A DNA stretch of 64,000 bases from Tsuneonella suprasediminis (GTDB taxonomy: Bacteria; Pseudomonadota; Alphaproteobacteria; Sphingomonadales; Sphingomonadaceae), in contig NZ_RAHJ01000021.1 of the NCBI RefSeq assembly GCF_003605755.1, positions 156,156 to 220,155 of the forward strand, given 5' to 3'. Of this stretch, positions 48,018 through 56,068 are shown piece after piece. Within the stretch, counting starts at the first letter, position 1. Each line of letters begins with the position of its first letter. Below the pieces are notes generated by a model, which was given only the letters and a program-made list of their open reading frames with translations, did no database searches and was not told the DNA's origin. The position numbers and the translations under genes are program-made.

Positions 48018-48221
48018 GGAAAAATAACCCTTTGATATCAATCCTGTTCTTGGAACAAATGCAGGCCTTCCCCCACACTCTCCCCCACATTTTCGTTCAT
48101 TTAACGGTGGTTCGGTTCAGCGTTTTGGTCAAAAAGCTGAATAAATGGGTGGTTCGCGGAGCGCCTAATTGCAACATAATGACACGTTCTGACCCTGTCC
48201 ATTTGCGAGTTGTCGGCCTGG

Positions 48222-48416
48222 TCAGTTCAATGCCCGATGCCGCTCAACCAGCCTATGCAAACTGGCGGTCGTGATGCGCGTTGCCTTGCCGATCTTGATC
48301 GTTTCGAGTTCGCCCCTGGAGATCAACTCGTAGAGCTTTGTGCGCCCGACGCCGATCATGCGTGCAGCATCATTTACCCTGACGCAGATCGGCTCAACGG
48401 ATTGTTGGCCGCTCAT
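48222..48416 (-). CDS. Excisionase/MerR-type helix-turn-helix protein
   Basis: A 64-residue DNA-binding protein with a winged HTH typical of excisionase-family domains: RVNDAARMIGVGRTKLYELI, then SRGELETIKIGKATRI and TASLHRLVERH. Such proteins act as recombination directionality factors or regulators in integrative elements. It overlaps the second HTH gene by 4 bp. Confidence 0.8.
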   Translation of the reverse strand: MSGQQSVEPICVRVNDAARMIGVGRTKLYELISRGELETIKIGKATRITTASLHRLVERHRALN

Positions 48417-48619
48417 TCCGCCGCTTCCTCTTCACGATAGTGAGCGGGATCGGCGATCCAGCGATTGATGGCTGATTCATGCCATCCTGCTCCGTGGACG
48501 CTGATCTTCACCTGCGAGGGGAAAGTGCCTTCAGCGATCTTGCGATAGATTGTGGAGCGGGAGAGACCTGTGCGGTCGAGCACGGTCTTCAGTCGAATGA
48601 TGCGTTCTGTATTGGACAT
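48413..48619 (-). CDS. AlpA family transcriptional regulator
   Basis: A 68-residue AlpA/Phage-AlpA regulator: IIRLKTVLDRTGLSRSTIYRKI (HTH), then AEGTFPSQVKISVHGAGWHESAINRWIA. AlpA-like proteins regulate integrase/excision genes in prophages and ICEs. It is the first gene of a two-gene coupled operon with the excisionase-type gene. No integrase is found beside them. The 626 bp upstream (48620-49245) show no convincing gene; they probably hold promoters. Confidence 0.82.
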   Translation of the reverse strand: MSNTERIIRLKTVLDRTGLSRSTIYRKIAEGTFPSQVKISVHGAGWHESAINRWIADPAHYREEEAAE

Positions 48620-49245
48620 TGGGCGTTCTCACATTGACATTGGCAGCCCCTCTACGGAACATAATGAGAACTTTCTTGGCGGGCACAAGTGTCAGTTTCA
48701 GTTGATATTCGAGCACTTCTTCAACGATTTGCCCGCTTTGAACCGTCTATGGACGATTTGGGACTTTTGCGGACAAACCGCTCCAATGCCCTCGGCTCGA
48801 AAGAATTTTTCGTTCGACCCGATTCTGCGACTGACGTGCGCTGATTTGCGACGGCGACGACGGATTTCCCCGCCGACGCTGCTCGATCTTGCGCGAGTCC
48901 GGTTGAGAATGTGCCGCTAGCCCGATCCTTGCTGATTTCCCAATTTGCATAGGCGAAAGATTCTTCTGCTGTCGAACCTGGTAGCCTGAAATGGCTTAAA
49001 CTGGGCAGATAGGCGAACGTCCGGTGCGGATCGGAGACTCTAGGATAGTGGCAGTTCACAAGGCGGCACCTCTGGCCATTCACGCCAATAGCTCGCCAAA
49101 CTATTACCGGTTGTTTCTGCTTGAAACCTTTCTTGCCTAGGCGGCAAAGACCTTCGTTGAGCCGTCGGATCAGCTTGCGATAACCCCACTAGGTTCTTAG
49201 CCCTGACGGTGAGCGACATTAATGCGAAAGAGGAACTAGATACGG

Positions 49246-49938
49246 ATGGCAAATCGCAAGGCGATACCAACAGCGACACGACTGCGCCTCTTCGCCGCTG
49301 CATCAGGGTATTGTCAGAAACCAGACTGCCTTGAAGCCCTTTTTCCCGCTGAAATGGGTGGAGATAAACACATAGCTGAAATGGCCCATGTCATCCCACA
49401 TGGTGACGCTGGGCCACGCCATAACGATCGACCGGCCGATGACTTCGATGCCGATACGTTCGAGAACCTAATTCTGCTGTGCCCGACTTGCCATACTAAG
49501 GTCGACAAGGATCCCGAGGCATATCCACGCAATGCCCTGCTTGATTGGAAAGCTAATCATCATGCACGGCTAGCGCTCAAACAAGGGATTAAAGCGTATG
49601 AAGATCGGGCACAGGCGAGAGAGGCGATCGCCGACATTCAGGCCGAAAACCGGGCTATCTGGGAAAAGTTCGCACCAGAGCATGGCTCGGAATTCGAATA
49701 TAATCCGGAGTCAGGCGCGGCGGCGGCATGGGAGCAGCGTGTGAGAAGCGTGATCCTGCCCAATCATTTCCGTGCGCTGGCGATCATTGAAGCGAACCTG
49801 GGGCTTGCCACAGAGGATGAGCGCCGAACCTTCGCTGAATATCAGGAGCATGTGCGAGGTTTATCGGAGCGTCACGTCTGCGGCGTTGCTGGCCGCGCCA
49901 TTCGCTTCCCGGGTTCAATGGAGGGCATGTTCGCGTGA
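49246..49938 (+). CDS. HNH endonuclease, first gene of a coupled three-gene operon
   Basis: A 230-residue protein with an N-terminal HNH nuclease. Zinc cysteines CQKPDC (about 23-28) and CPTCH (about 80-84) bracket IAEMAHVIPHGDAGPRHN, whose AHVIPH carries the catalytic histidine, and NLILLCPTCH supplies Asn and His. The C-terminal 120 residues are helical (AREAIADIQAENRAIWEKFAPEH) with no recognised domain and could sense or oligomerise. A GAGGAA ribosome binding site precedes ATG 49246. Its stop overlaps the next GTG start (GTGA), so the three genes are translationally coupled. Confidence 0.82.
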   Translation: MANRKAIPTATRLRLFAAASGYCQKPDCLEALFPAEMGGDKHIAEMAHVIPHGDAGPRHNDRPADDFDADTFENLILLCPTCHTKVDKDPEAYPRNALLDWKANHHARLALKQGIKAYEDRAQAREAIADIQAENRAIWEKFAPEHGSEFEYNPESGAAAAWEQRVRSVILPNHFRALAIIEANLGLATEDERRTFAEYQEHVRGLSERHVCGVAGRAIRFPGSMEGMFA

Positions 49939-50573
49939 ACTGGCAGATAAAATATGCGCTCGCCTCTTTCGCAAAGGCAGGGCGCTCTACCGCGGAGCAT
50001 GTACGCGGCGAGGTTATTAGGATCATGACCCAGGATCAACCGGACGTTCTGGCGGCCATTACGGCAGTGGAGACGGTTAATCAGGCGACGGCAGCCCAAT
50101 ATCGTGAACAGGTCGCAGGGCTCGATTTCCTCTGCGGCTATAGGGCGACATGTGTCTGGGAGGGTGAGGCAATCCAGTATCTCGAGCAGAACCGTGTAGG
50201 CTGGGGCAACTTTGGCACGCTCGGTTCAGCGGCTCTGGATGGAGATGCCAACTCGGCAGCACACAAAGTCTATAAGTTTTCCGACAGGCTTTTGCGGCAA
50301 TATGGTCGTGTGGCTGAGGTAGATCGGGAGTTCGATCGCATCCACCGCGTCACGCTTCGGAGCGGAGCGACGTTTCGGATCGGCATGATCGCCGACTATG
50401 AACCAACGGCCGACGAGGTTCGCACGCTTTGGGAACGGTTCGGCCCGGTCGACATCGTGTGGAACATCAATCCCAACGGCACGCCGCAGCCCGAGGCGAG
50501 CGAGGCAGGGCGTGCACTCGGATGCGAGGTGATGAAATGGGACGAGCTGAAGGATCGCCTGAGCAAGGCCTAA
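49935..50573 (+). CDS. Unknown protein between HNH nuclease and nucleotidyltransferase
   Basis: A 212-residue protein starting at GTG 49935 in a GTGA overlap with the HNH gene. The N-terminal part is helical (WQIKYALASFAKAGRSTAEHV), and the C-terminal half looks alpha/beta (FRIGMIADYEPTADEVRTLW, VDIVWNINPNGTPQPEASEA, GCEVMKWDELKDRL), like a small Rossmann-type or nucleotide-handling fold. I do not recognise the family. No signal peptide or membrane helix. Its stop overlaps the next ATG by one base (TAATG). Confidence 0.75.
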   Translation: MNWQIKYALASFAKAGRSTAEHVRGEVIRIMTQDQPDVLAAITAVETVNQATAAQYREQVAGLDFLCGYRATCVWEGEAIQYLEQNRVGWGNFGTLGSAALDGDANSAAHKVYKFSDRLLRQYGRVAEVDREFDRIHRVTLRSGATFRIGMIADYEPTADEVRTLWERFGPVDIVWNINPNGTPQPEASEAGRALGCEVMKWDELKDRLSKA

Positions 50574-50863
50574 TGACGGCCAGCGAGATTGCGGTTCACC
50601 TCTTGGGTACCTGCACCTCGCTGGAATATTTCGATGCTTACATGTTCGGCTCGACCCTTAACGGTTTTGGCCAAGACATTGATATTCTGATTGTCGGCCC
50701 AGGCGGCGATCTGCTGGCGCAACTCAAGAAGGAGATGCAGTGCGCAGGTCAAAACTTACCGCTCCACATTCTCTACATGCAGCCATCAGAAGAGTGCCAC
50801 TCTCAGTTCGTAGTGAGAGAAAAGTGCATACCGCTCGCGCAACTTGCTTCGTCTACATCTTGA
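50573..50863 (+). CDS. Minimal nucleotidyltransferase-like protein
   Basis: A 96-residue protein with a Pol-beta-type nucleotidyltransferase core: FDAYMFGSTLNGFGQDIDIL (GS...DID, about residues 22-41). The GS-to-DxD loop is only seven residues, shorter than typical. The C-terminus (PLHILYMQPSEECHSQFVV) is compatible with the third strand region of the fold. There is no HEPN partner and no SAVED domain, so this is neither a normal HEPN-MNT toxin-antitoxin nor a CBASS cyclase. It is the third gene of the coupled operon. Confidence 0.7.
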   Translation: MTASEIAVHLLGTCTSLEYFDAYMFGSTLNGFGQDIDILIVGPGGDLLAQLKKEMQCAGQNLPLHILYMQPSEECHSQFVVREKCIPLAQLASSTS

Positions 50864-51002
50864 TTGAACAGGACGGAAACCTGATCGGACGGTAGGTTTG
50901 AGGAGCCGCGAGCCAGCCCCTCGTAGTCGAGACTAAGTCGCAACGCCGACAAGCCAGGCGGTGGTAGTATGCAGCAACTCCAGCGGTGAGAAACTTGAAG
51001 GA

Positions 51003-51533
51003 ATGCATGTGGGGTCAGTCAAGGTTGTTGAGCTGGATGATTGGGGCGATTTCGCTCGCGTTCTTCACAACGAAGTGACTGCGATTGGACATGAAGGCCT
51101 TTTGATAATACGAAATTTCGCGCTCGTAACTTGCGATGTCGACGCCGATATGAAGCCAATTGGTGAAACAAACCGACTCGAATTAGTGCGTCGGACAGGT
51201 ACCGATCGCGATGCGGCGAGCCCGATGTGGAACGCAACTGGTCATGACTATGAGCATGACCGCGCGCCGACATGCAAAGGCCCTGCCGACATTATTTACG
51301 CTTATGTCGCCGAGCTAACAACGAATGGCTACCGCGTGCACTATCTTCCTGATGGAGAGCCCGAGGACTGGGACTTGACGGAGGGCCTGTTGGAGACGGA
51401 CGGTGTGCTCGTCTACGACGCGAGCAAGCTGGATCGTGTGTCCAAGAACGAGCACTGGTTCAAGGGCGATCCCCGCGACGCGCTTCTGCTGGTGTTCAAG
51501 CTGCGCTCGGAGGACTCGGACAGCTTTGCTTGA
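51003..51533 (+). CDS. Unknown island protein
   Basis: A 176-residue protein if started at ATG 51003 (MHVGSVKVVELDD); a GTG at 50961 would add 14 residues. Acidic overall, with an alternating hydrophobic pattern (GLLIIRNFALVTCDVD; ADIIYAYVAELTTNGYRVHYL; DALLLVFKLRSED) that suggests a compact alpha/beta or beta-rich domain. I recognise no family. It lies 139 bp after the nucleotidyltransferase-like gene on the same strand and could be a further member of that operon or independent cargo. Confidence 0.6.
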   Translation: MHVGSVKVVELDDWGDFARVLHNEVTAIGHEGLLIIRNFALVTCDVDADMKPIGETNRLELVRRTGTDRDAASPMWNATGHDYEHDRAPTCKGPADIIYAYVAELTTNGYRVHYLPDGEPEDWDLTEGLLETDGVLVYDASKLDRVSKNEHWFKGDPRDALLLVFKLRSEDSDSFA

Positions 51534-51660
51534 CGTGCATAATCAGCGACAGCACTTGGCGTCAAATGCGACGCCTGCGAATGAATGAATTTTATGGCGC
51601 TTAGCTGCCATCAGCCAGCAGATGGATAGCCATCAAGTTCCCCCGCTACGCTTGTCCAAT

Positions 51661-51888
51661 TCAAGTCTGCTGTTCAGCCTCGAACGCCCGCTTTCCCTTG
51701 CGCCGGAACAGCTCCAGCGCCTGTGCACCATCAGGCCCACGCAGCTTGGCGGCGACGGTGAGGAACGCGCCGTAGAGTGCAGCCCGATCATCGTCGGTCA
51801 GTTCGACCAGATCGGCCTTGGCGACCAGCCCACCAAGCTCGATCAGTTGTCGGGTCCGTTCGCGTCGTTTCACCTGCCACTCGCGCAT
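51661..51888 (-). CDS. traD: Conjugal transfer protein TraD (Ti-type)
   Basis: A 75-residue basic protein beginning MREWQVKRRERTRQLIELGGLVAKADL and ending DDRAALYGAFLTVAAKL...FEAEQQT. The ELGGLVxKAxL plus DDRAxLxGAFL pattern is that of the small TraD proteins encoded divergently from traA in Ti-type and related sphingomonad plasmids/ICEs. ATG 51888 lies 22 bp after traC. Probable role: oriT/relaxosome accessory. Confidence 0.75.
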   Translation of the reverse strand: MREWQVKRRERTRQLIELGGLVAKADLVELTDDDRAALYGAFLTVAAKLRGPDGAQALELFRRKGKRAFEAEQQT

Positions 51889-51910
51889 GTCGGTTCGTGC
51901 TTTCGCTGCC

Positions 51911-52216
51911 TCAAGCCGATGCCGCGCCGCCGTCGAGCGGGAGAGTGCCTTCCGGCTGCTGGCCAGGTCCGTTCGCAGTGTCGCATGACTTGCCGTGAAA
52001 GAAGGCTGCGCCGCGCTTGCGCCAGCCCTCCCCGGTCGCTTTGTCGGTATTGGTCGCCGCGTCGAGCAGCGCGCCCGCCAACACATCGGCATCGAGCGCG
52101 TCGGCACCGGTCGCCGTGACCAGCGCGCCCAGGTCGCGCACGCGGCGTTCCTTTAGCTGTTTCGCCTTGTCGGCAAGTGCCTTCAGTTCCGAATCAAAAT
52201 CGCGGGGCTTGCGCAT
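51911..52216 (-). CDS. traC: Conjugal transfer protein TraC/TraD-like
   Basis: A 101-residue protein starting MRKPRDFDSELKALADKAKQL, with an amphipathic helical N-terminus, a middle segment TATGADALDADVLAGALLDAA and a tail WRKRGAAFFHGKS. It fits the TraC-like accessory protein family found next to MOBQ relaxases in sphingomonads. It is divergent from traA with the candidate oriT in between, and upstream of traD. The traC versus traD naming is uncertain. Confidence 0.72.
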   Translation of the reverse strand: MRKPRDFDSELKALADKAKQLKERRVRDLGALVTATGADALDADVLAGALLDAATNTDKATGEGWRKRGAAFFHGKSCDTANGPGQQPEGTLPLDGGAASA

Positions 52217-52330
52217 GTGTTGTCTCCATCGTTGGTGTGATGGAGCCATGATAATCGTGCTTGTAATCCAATGCAGTAAGGTCGCCGGGACAGTGTGATA
52301 CCGCCTAGTCCCGATCAGGATTTTATCATG

Positions 52331-52374
52331 AGAGGGCGCGCTTATACGTCGTGCCGACGTGGCGATTGCGGTGT
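52331..52374 (+). other. Candidate oriT (RSF1010/Ti-like, MOBQ)
   Basis: The sequence AGGGCGCGCTTATACGTCG (from 52333) closely resembles the nick-region core of Ti-plasmid oriT (AGGGCGCAATTATACGTCG) and shares GGGCGC with RSF1010. It is followed by an inverted repeat ACGTCG (52346-52351) TGC CGACGT (52355-52360). It lies in the 173-bp gap between divergent traC and the relaxase gene traA, the standard oriT position. Nick placement is inferred from resemblance only. Confidence 0.7.
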
Positions 52375-52389
52375 AACTGGATTGCCGAA

Positions 52390-55275
52390 ATGGCAATCTT
52401 TCACTTCAGCGCAAAGGTCATCGGACGGTCGAGCGGACGCAGTGCCGTGGCGGCAGCGGCCTATCGCGCAGGCGAGCGGCTGCACGATGAGCGGATCGAC
52501 AGAACCCATGATTTCACAAACAAGGCGGGCGTTCTTCATTCCGAAGTGATGCTGCCCAGAGGCGCGCCCGAAGCCTTCGCCGACCGGGCCACTTTGTGGA
52601 ACGCGGTCGAGGCTGCGGAGAAGCGCAAGGATGCCCAGCTATCCCGCGAAGTCGAGTTCGCCCTGCCAAGCGAATTGTCGAAGAAAGACAACATCAGGCT
52701 GGCGCGCGAGTTCGTCAAAGCCGAGTTCGTCGAGAAAGGCATGATCGCCGATCTCAATGTCCATTGGGATATCGGAGAAGACGGCAAGGCCAAGCCGCAC
52801 GCGCATGTCATGCTGACCATGCGTGAGGTCACGAAGGATGGCTTTGGCGCAAAGGTCCGCGACTGGAACAAGACCGCGCTGATCGAACAATGGCGCGAGC
52901 GCTGGGCCGATCATGTCAACCGCGCGCTTGCGGAACGCGACATAGACGCGCGGATCGATCATCGAAGCCTGGAGGCGCAAGGGATTGCGCTGGAGCCGCA
53001 AGACAAGATCGGCCCCGCTGCCTCGCGCACTGGCGGTCGCGGGCTGGAAGCCGAGCGGATCGAGGAACACCGCGCCATTGCCCAACGCAATGGCGCGCGG
53101 ATTATTGCTAGTCCAGCGTTGGCGCTGGACGCGATCACGCACCAGCAAGCCACCTTCACCAAGCGCGAACTTGCCGCATTTGTTCACCGGCACAGCGACG
53201 GCAAGGAACAGTTCGACGCGGCCTACAATGCCGTGCGCAGTTCCTCCGACCTAATCGCGCTTGGCAAGGATGGACGTGGGCAGGATCGCTTCACTTCGCG
53301 GACGATGATCGAGGCCGAACAGCGCCTGCATCGCGCAGCCGAAACGATGGCGCAGCGCGACCGTCACGCGGTCAACGACGTTCAGCGGAACGCAGCATTC
53401 GCCAGCGCTGCTAAGCGCGGCCTGGTCCTGTCCGGCGAGCAGAAATCTGCTATCGAACACGTCACGAAGAAGGGCGGTCTTGCGGTTGTCATTGGCTACG
53501 CCGGGACCGGCAAAAGCGCGATGCTGGGCGTGGCGCGCGAGGCTTGGGGAAACGCGGGCTACAACGTGCGCGGTGCAGCCCTTTCCGGCATCGCCGCCGA
53601 GGGGCTGGAGAACGGCTCCGGCATCGCATCGCGCACCATCGCTAGCCTTGAGCACCAATGGGGCAAAGGACGCGAGCCACTCACTTCGCGCGATGTGCTC
53701 GTGATTGACGAAGCAGGCATGGTCGGCACCCGCCAGATGGAGCGCGTCCTCTCCCATGCCGCCAAGGCCGGAGCGAAGGTGGTTCTGGTCGGCGACCAGC
53801 AGCAATTGCAGGCCATCGAAGCAGGCGCAGCCTTCAGGGCAATCCACGAGCGTCACGGTGGGGTTGAGATCAGCGAGGTCCGCCGTCAGCTTTCGGCATG
53901 GCAGCAGGATGCGACCCGGCAGCTCGCAACGGGACGCATCGGCGAAGCGATCCGCACCTATGAAGAGCGCGGCATGGTCCATGCCGCCGACAACCGCGAG
54001 GTCGCGCGAACAGAACTGATCGAGCGCTGGGATCAGGATCGGCAGGCCAATCCCGACAATAGCCGGATCATCCTCACCCACACCAATAACGAGGTGCGCG
54101 AGCTAAACCTGATGGCACGCGGAAAGATGCGCGTGGCTGGGCAGCTTGGGGCAGATGCCACGATCAAGACGGCACGCGGCGAGCGGCAGTTTGCAAGCGG
54201 CGACCGCATCATTTTCTTGCGCAACGAGCGCGGGGTTGGAGTGAAGAACGGGACGCTTGGCACGGTCGAAATGGCCAGCGCGCAGAGCATGGCCGTGCGC
54301 ACCGATGATGGCCGCGAGGTTGTCTTCGACACCAAGGATTATTCTCACATCGATCATGGCTACGCGGCCACGATCCACAAGGCGCAGGGCATGACCGTCG
54401 ACCGCACGCATATGCTCGCCACACCGGGGATGGATAGCCATTCTACTTATGTCGCCATGTCGCGCCATCGCGACGGTCTGGCTCTACACTACGGGCACGA
54501 TGACTTTGCCGACCGGTCGAAACTTGTCCGCACGCTGAGCCGCGAACGCGGCAAGGACATGGTGGGTGACTACCAGCCCGAGCAGGCCTTCGCCGAACTG
54601 CGTGGCATCAGCTTCCGCGAGCGGATCGTGGAGATGGTTCGGCAGGTGCCGGAGAAGGCCAAATCGATCTTCGGAAACTTCCGACCGCAGGCACGTCAGC
54701 TCGAACCGCTTCCAACACAGGCAAGCACGCAGAACGACCAGCGCCGCGCGGTCGAACGCTATGCCCGCGCGCTTGGCGATATCGGCACGATGCTGGCCAA
54801 GGGTTTGCCCGTTCTCCCGCACCAAAAGGATGCGCTGGAGAAGGCTGGAAAGGCGCTCGATGCGATCCGGCCCGATGCTGCGGCCGATCTCGCCAAGGCG
54901 CTGGAGCGGCGTCCTGAGCTGATTGCAGAGGCCGCTGGAGGGCGTGGCCAGGAAGCTGTGCGCGCCATGAGCCAAGAGGCCGCCGTGCGCACCGATCCGG
55001 CGCTACGATCCGAGCGCTTCGTCGGCGATTGGCAGGGGCTGAGCGCGGCGCGCAAGCAGCTTGAGCGGCAAGGCGACCGGGCAGGCGCAGCCCGCGTGTC
55101 GGAAAAGCAGAGCGAGCTGGCGAAGTCGCTTGAACGCGATCCGCAGGTCGAAGGCCTGCTGCGCGGCAAGACCCGCGAACTCGGCATCGATCCGAAGCCC
55201 GAACGCAGCATTGCCAATGAACTCACAGCAACCCTCACCCGCCAACGCACCCGCGCTTTCGACATAGGCATCTAG
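52390..55275 (+). CDS. traA: Ti-type conjugative relaxase TraA (MOBQ relaxase plus helicase)
   Basis: A 961-residue bifunctional protein. The N-terminal MobA/MobL relaxase domain (about 1-230) carries an early Tyr (AAAAYRAGERL) and the metal histidines in KPHAHVMLTMRE. A RecD2/TraI-like helicase follows, with Walker A GYAGTGKSAML (about 381-391), Walker B VIDEAGMV, and motifs TIHKAQGMTVD and YVAMSRHRDG near residues 660-695. It nicks oriT and unwinds the transferred strand. ATG 52390 (MAIFHFSAKV) is the natural start, only 15 bp from the oriT inverted-repeat region. Confidence 0.93.
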   Translation: MAIFHFSAKVIGRSSGRSAVAAAAYRAGERLHDERIDRTHDFTNKAGVLHSEVMLPRGAPEAFADRATLWNAVEAAEKRKDAQLSREVEFALPSELSKKDNIRLAREFVKAEFVEKGMIADLNVHWDIGEDGKAKPHAHVMLTMREVTKDGFGAKVRDWNKTALIEQWRERWADHVNRALAERDIDARIDHRSLEAQGIALEPQDKIGPAASRTGGRGLEAERIEEHRAIAQRNGARIIASPALALDAITHQQATFTKRELAAFVHRHSDGKEQFDAAYNAVRSSSDLIALGKDGRGQDRFTSRTMIEAEQRLHRAAETMAQRDRHAVNDVQRNAAFASAAKRGLVLSGEQKSAIEHVTKKGGLAVVIGYAGTGKSAMLGVAREAWGNAGYNVRGAALSGIAAEGLENGSGIASRTIASLEHQWGKGREPLTSRDVLVIDEAGMVGTRQMERVLSHAAKAGAKVVLVGDQQQLQAIEAGAAFRAIHERHGGVEISEVRRQLSAWQQDATRQLATGRIGEAIRTYEERGMVHAADNREVARTELIERWDQDRQANPDNSRIILTHTNNEVRELNLMARGKMRVAGQLGADATIKTARGERQFASGDRIIFLRNERGVGVKNGTLGTVEMASAQSMAVRTDDGREVVFDTKDYSHIDHGYAATIHKAQGMTVDRTHMLATPGMDSHSTYVAMSRHRDGLALHYGHDDFADRSKLVRTLSRERGKDMVGDYQPEQAFAELRGISFRERIVEMVRQVPEKAKSIFGNFRPQARQLEPLPTQASTQNDQRRAVERYARALGDIGTMLAKGLPVLPHQKDALEKAGKALDAIRPDAAADLAKALERRPELIAEAAGGRGQEAVRAMSQEAAVRTDPALRSERFVGDWQGLSAARKQLERQGDRAGAARVSEKQSELAKSLERDPQVEGLLRGKTRELGIDPKPERSIANELTATLTRQRTRAFDIGI

Positions 55276-55285
55276 GAGAAACGAC

Positions 55286-56050
55286 ATGGAAGACGACAAC
55301 ATCGAAGAAGTGCAACTGGACATGGAAGTTGAGGAACCGCCTGCACCGCAGCCGAAACCGGAACTGGACGCGGCGGAAGAGTCCGATCCGGCAACGGAAG
55401 CCTTCGCTCGTCTCGAAGGCGAAATGGCGATGGTGCGCCATACGGTCCAGAACATGGCCAGGGAACGAGTCGACATCGTTATCCCGGACTACACGGCAAC
55501 GCTCGGCCAGATGGCCGATCAGCTGGCACAGGTCTCCAAGACGCTGACCGCAATCGGCAACAAGCCCGCCATCGAGCTGACGCCGGAAGACATCGCGGTT
55601 CAGATCAAGCACGCCTCGCTCGACATGCTGCGCGACAGCAGCGACCTGTTCCGGCAAGGACGCAAAGACCTCGACCATGCAACCGGCCGGCTTGCGGCAA
55701 TTGTGGGGCGCGTCCGCACCGAGAACGAGCAGAAGCGTCAGACCTGGCGCTTTGCAGGCATCGGGCTGGCTGCCGGTATCCTGCTTTGGTCGATTCTTCC
55801 CGGCACCGTCGCCCGCGCCATGCCCGAAAGCTGGCAATGGCCCGAACGGATGGCTCGCAAAGCTGTGGGTGAACCAACTATCCTAGAGGCGGGAATGCGG
55901 TTGATTCGGTCACAGAATGCAGAGGGCTTCGAAGAGCTAATGGCAACTCACAGAATACTAAACGCGAACCGCGAAGCCTTGGAACACTGCAGTGAGCGTG
56001 CAGAAAACACGACTGATGCTGTCAGTTGCCATATTCAGATTGGAAAATGA
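55286..56050 (+). CDS. DUF6118 family membrane protein of conjugative islands
   Basis: A 254-residue protein that regularly follows traA in sphingomonad elements. An acidic N-terminus (VEEPPAPQPKPELDAAEESD) is followed by a long coiled-coil region (ARLEGEMAMVRHTVQNMARE to about 145), one membrane helix (WRFAGIGLAAGILLWSIL, about 152-169) and a periplasmic or external C-terminus with two cysteines (EHCSER...VSCHIQ). Function unknown. It starts 10 bp after traA, with an AGGAGA ribosome binding site in the gap, and probably shares its promoter. Confidence 0.82.
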   Translation: MEDDNIEEVQLDMEVEEPPAPQPKPELDAAEESDPATEAFARLEGEMAMVRHTVQNMARERVDIVIPDYTATLGQMADQLAQVSKTLTAIGNKPAIELTPEDIAVQIKHASLDMLRDSSDLFRQGRKDLDHATGRLAAIVGRVRTENEQKRQTWRFAGIGLAAGILLWSILPGTVARAMPESWQWPERMARKAVGEPTILEAGMRLIRSQNAEGFEELMATHRILNANREALEHCSERAENTTDAVSCHIQIGK

Positions 56051-56068
56051 GTATGTCAGAGCTGAAAG

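Noticed and set aside
47991..48075. A complete tRNA gene at the island border
   Set aside because: Only the T-loop/CCA part is present; the T-stem mispairs and no D-arm or anticodon arm can be found on the expected side.
48721..49083. A 120-codon minus-strand frame between the AlpA gene and the HNH gene
   Set aside because: Composition unlike neighbouring genes, no start signal and no recognisable domain; treated as non-coding regulatory space.
49246..50863. Classification of the HNH operon as CBASS
   Set aside because: The nucleotidyltransferase is far too small for a CD-NTase and no SAVED, Cap2 or Cap3 domains are visible.
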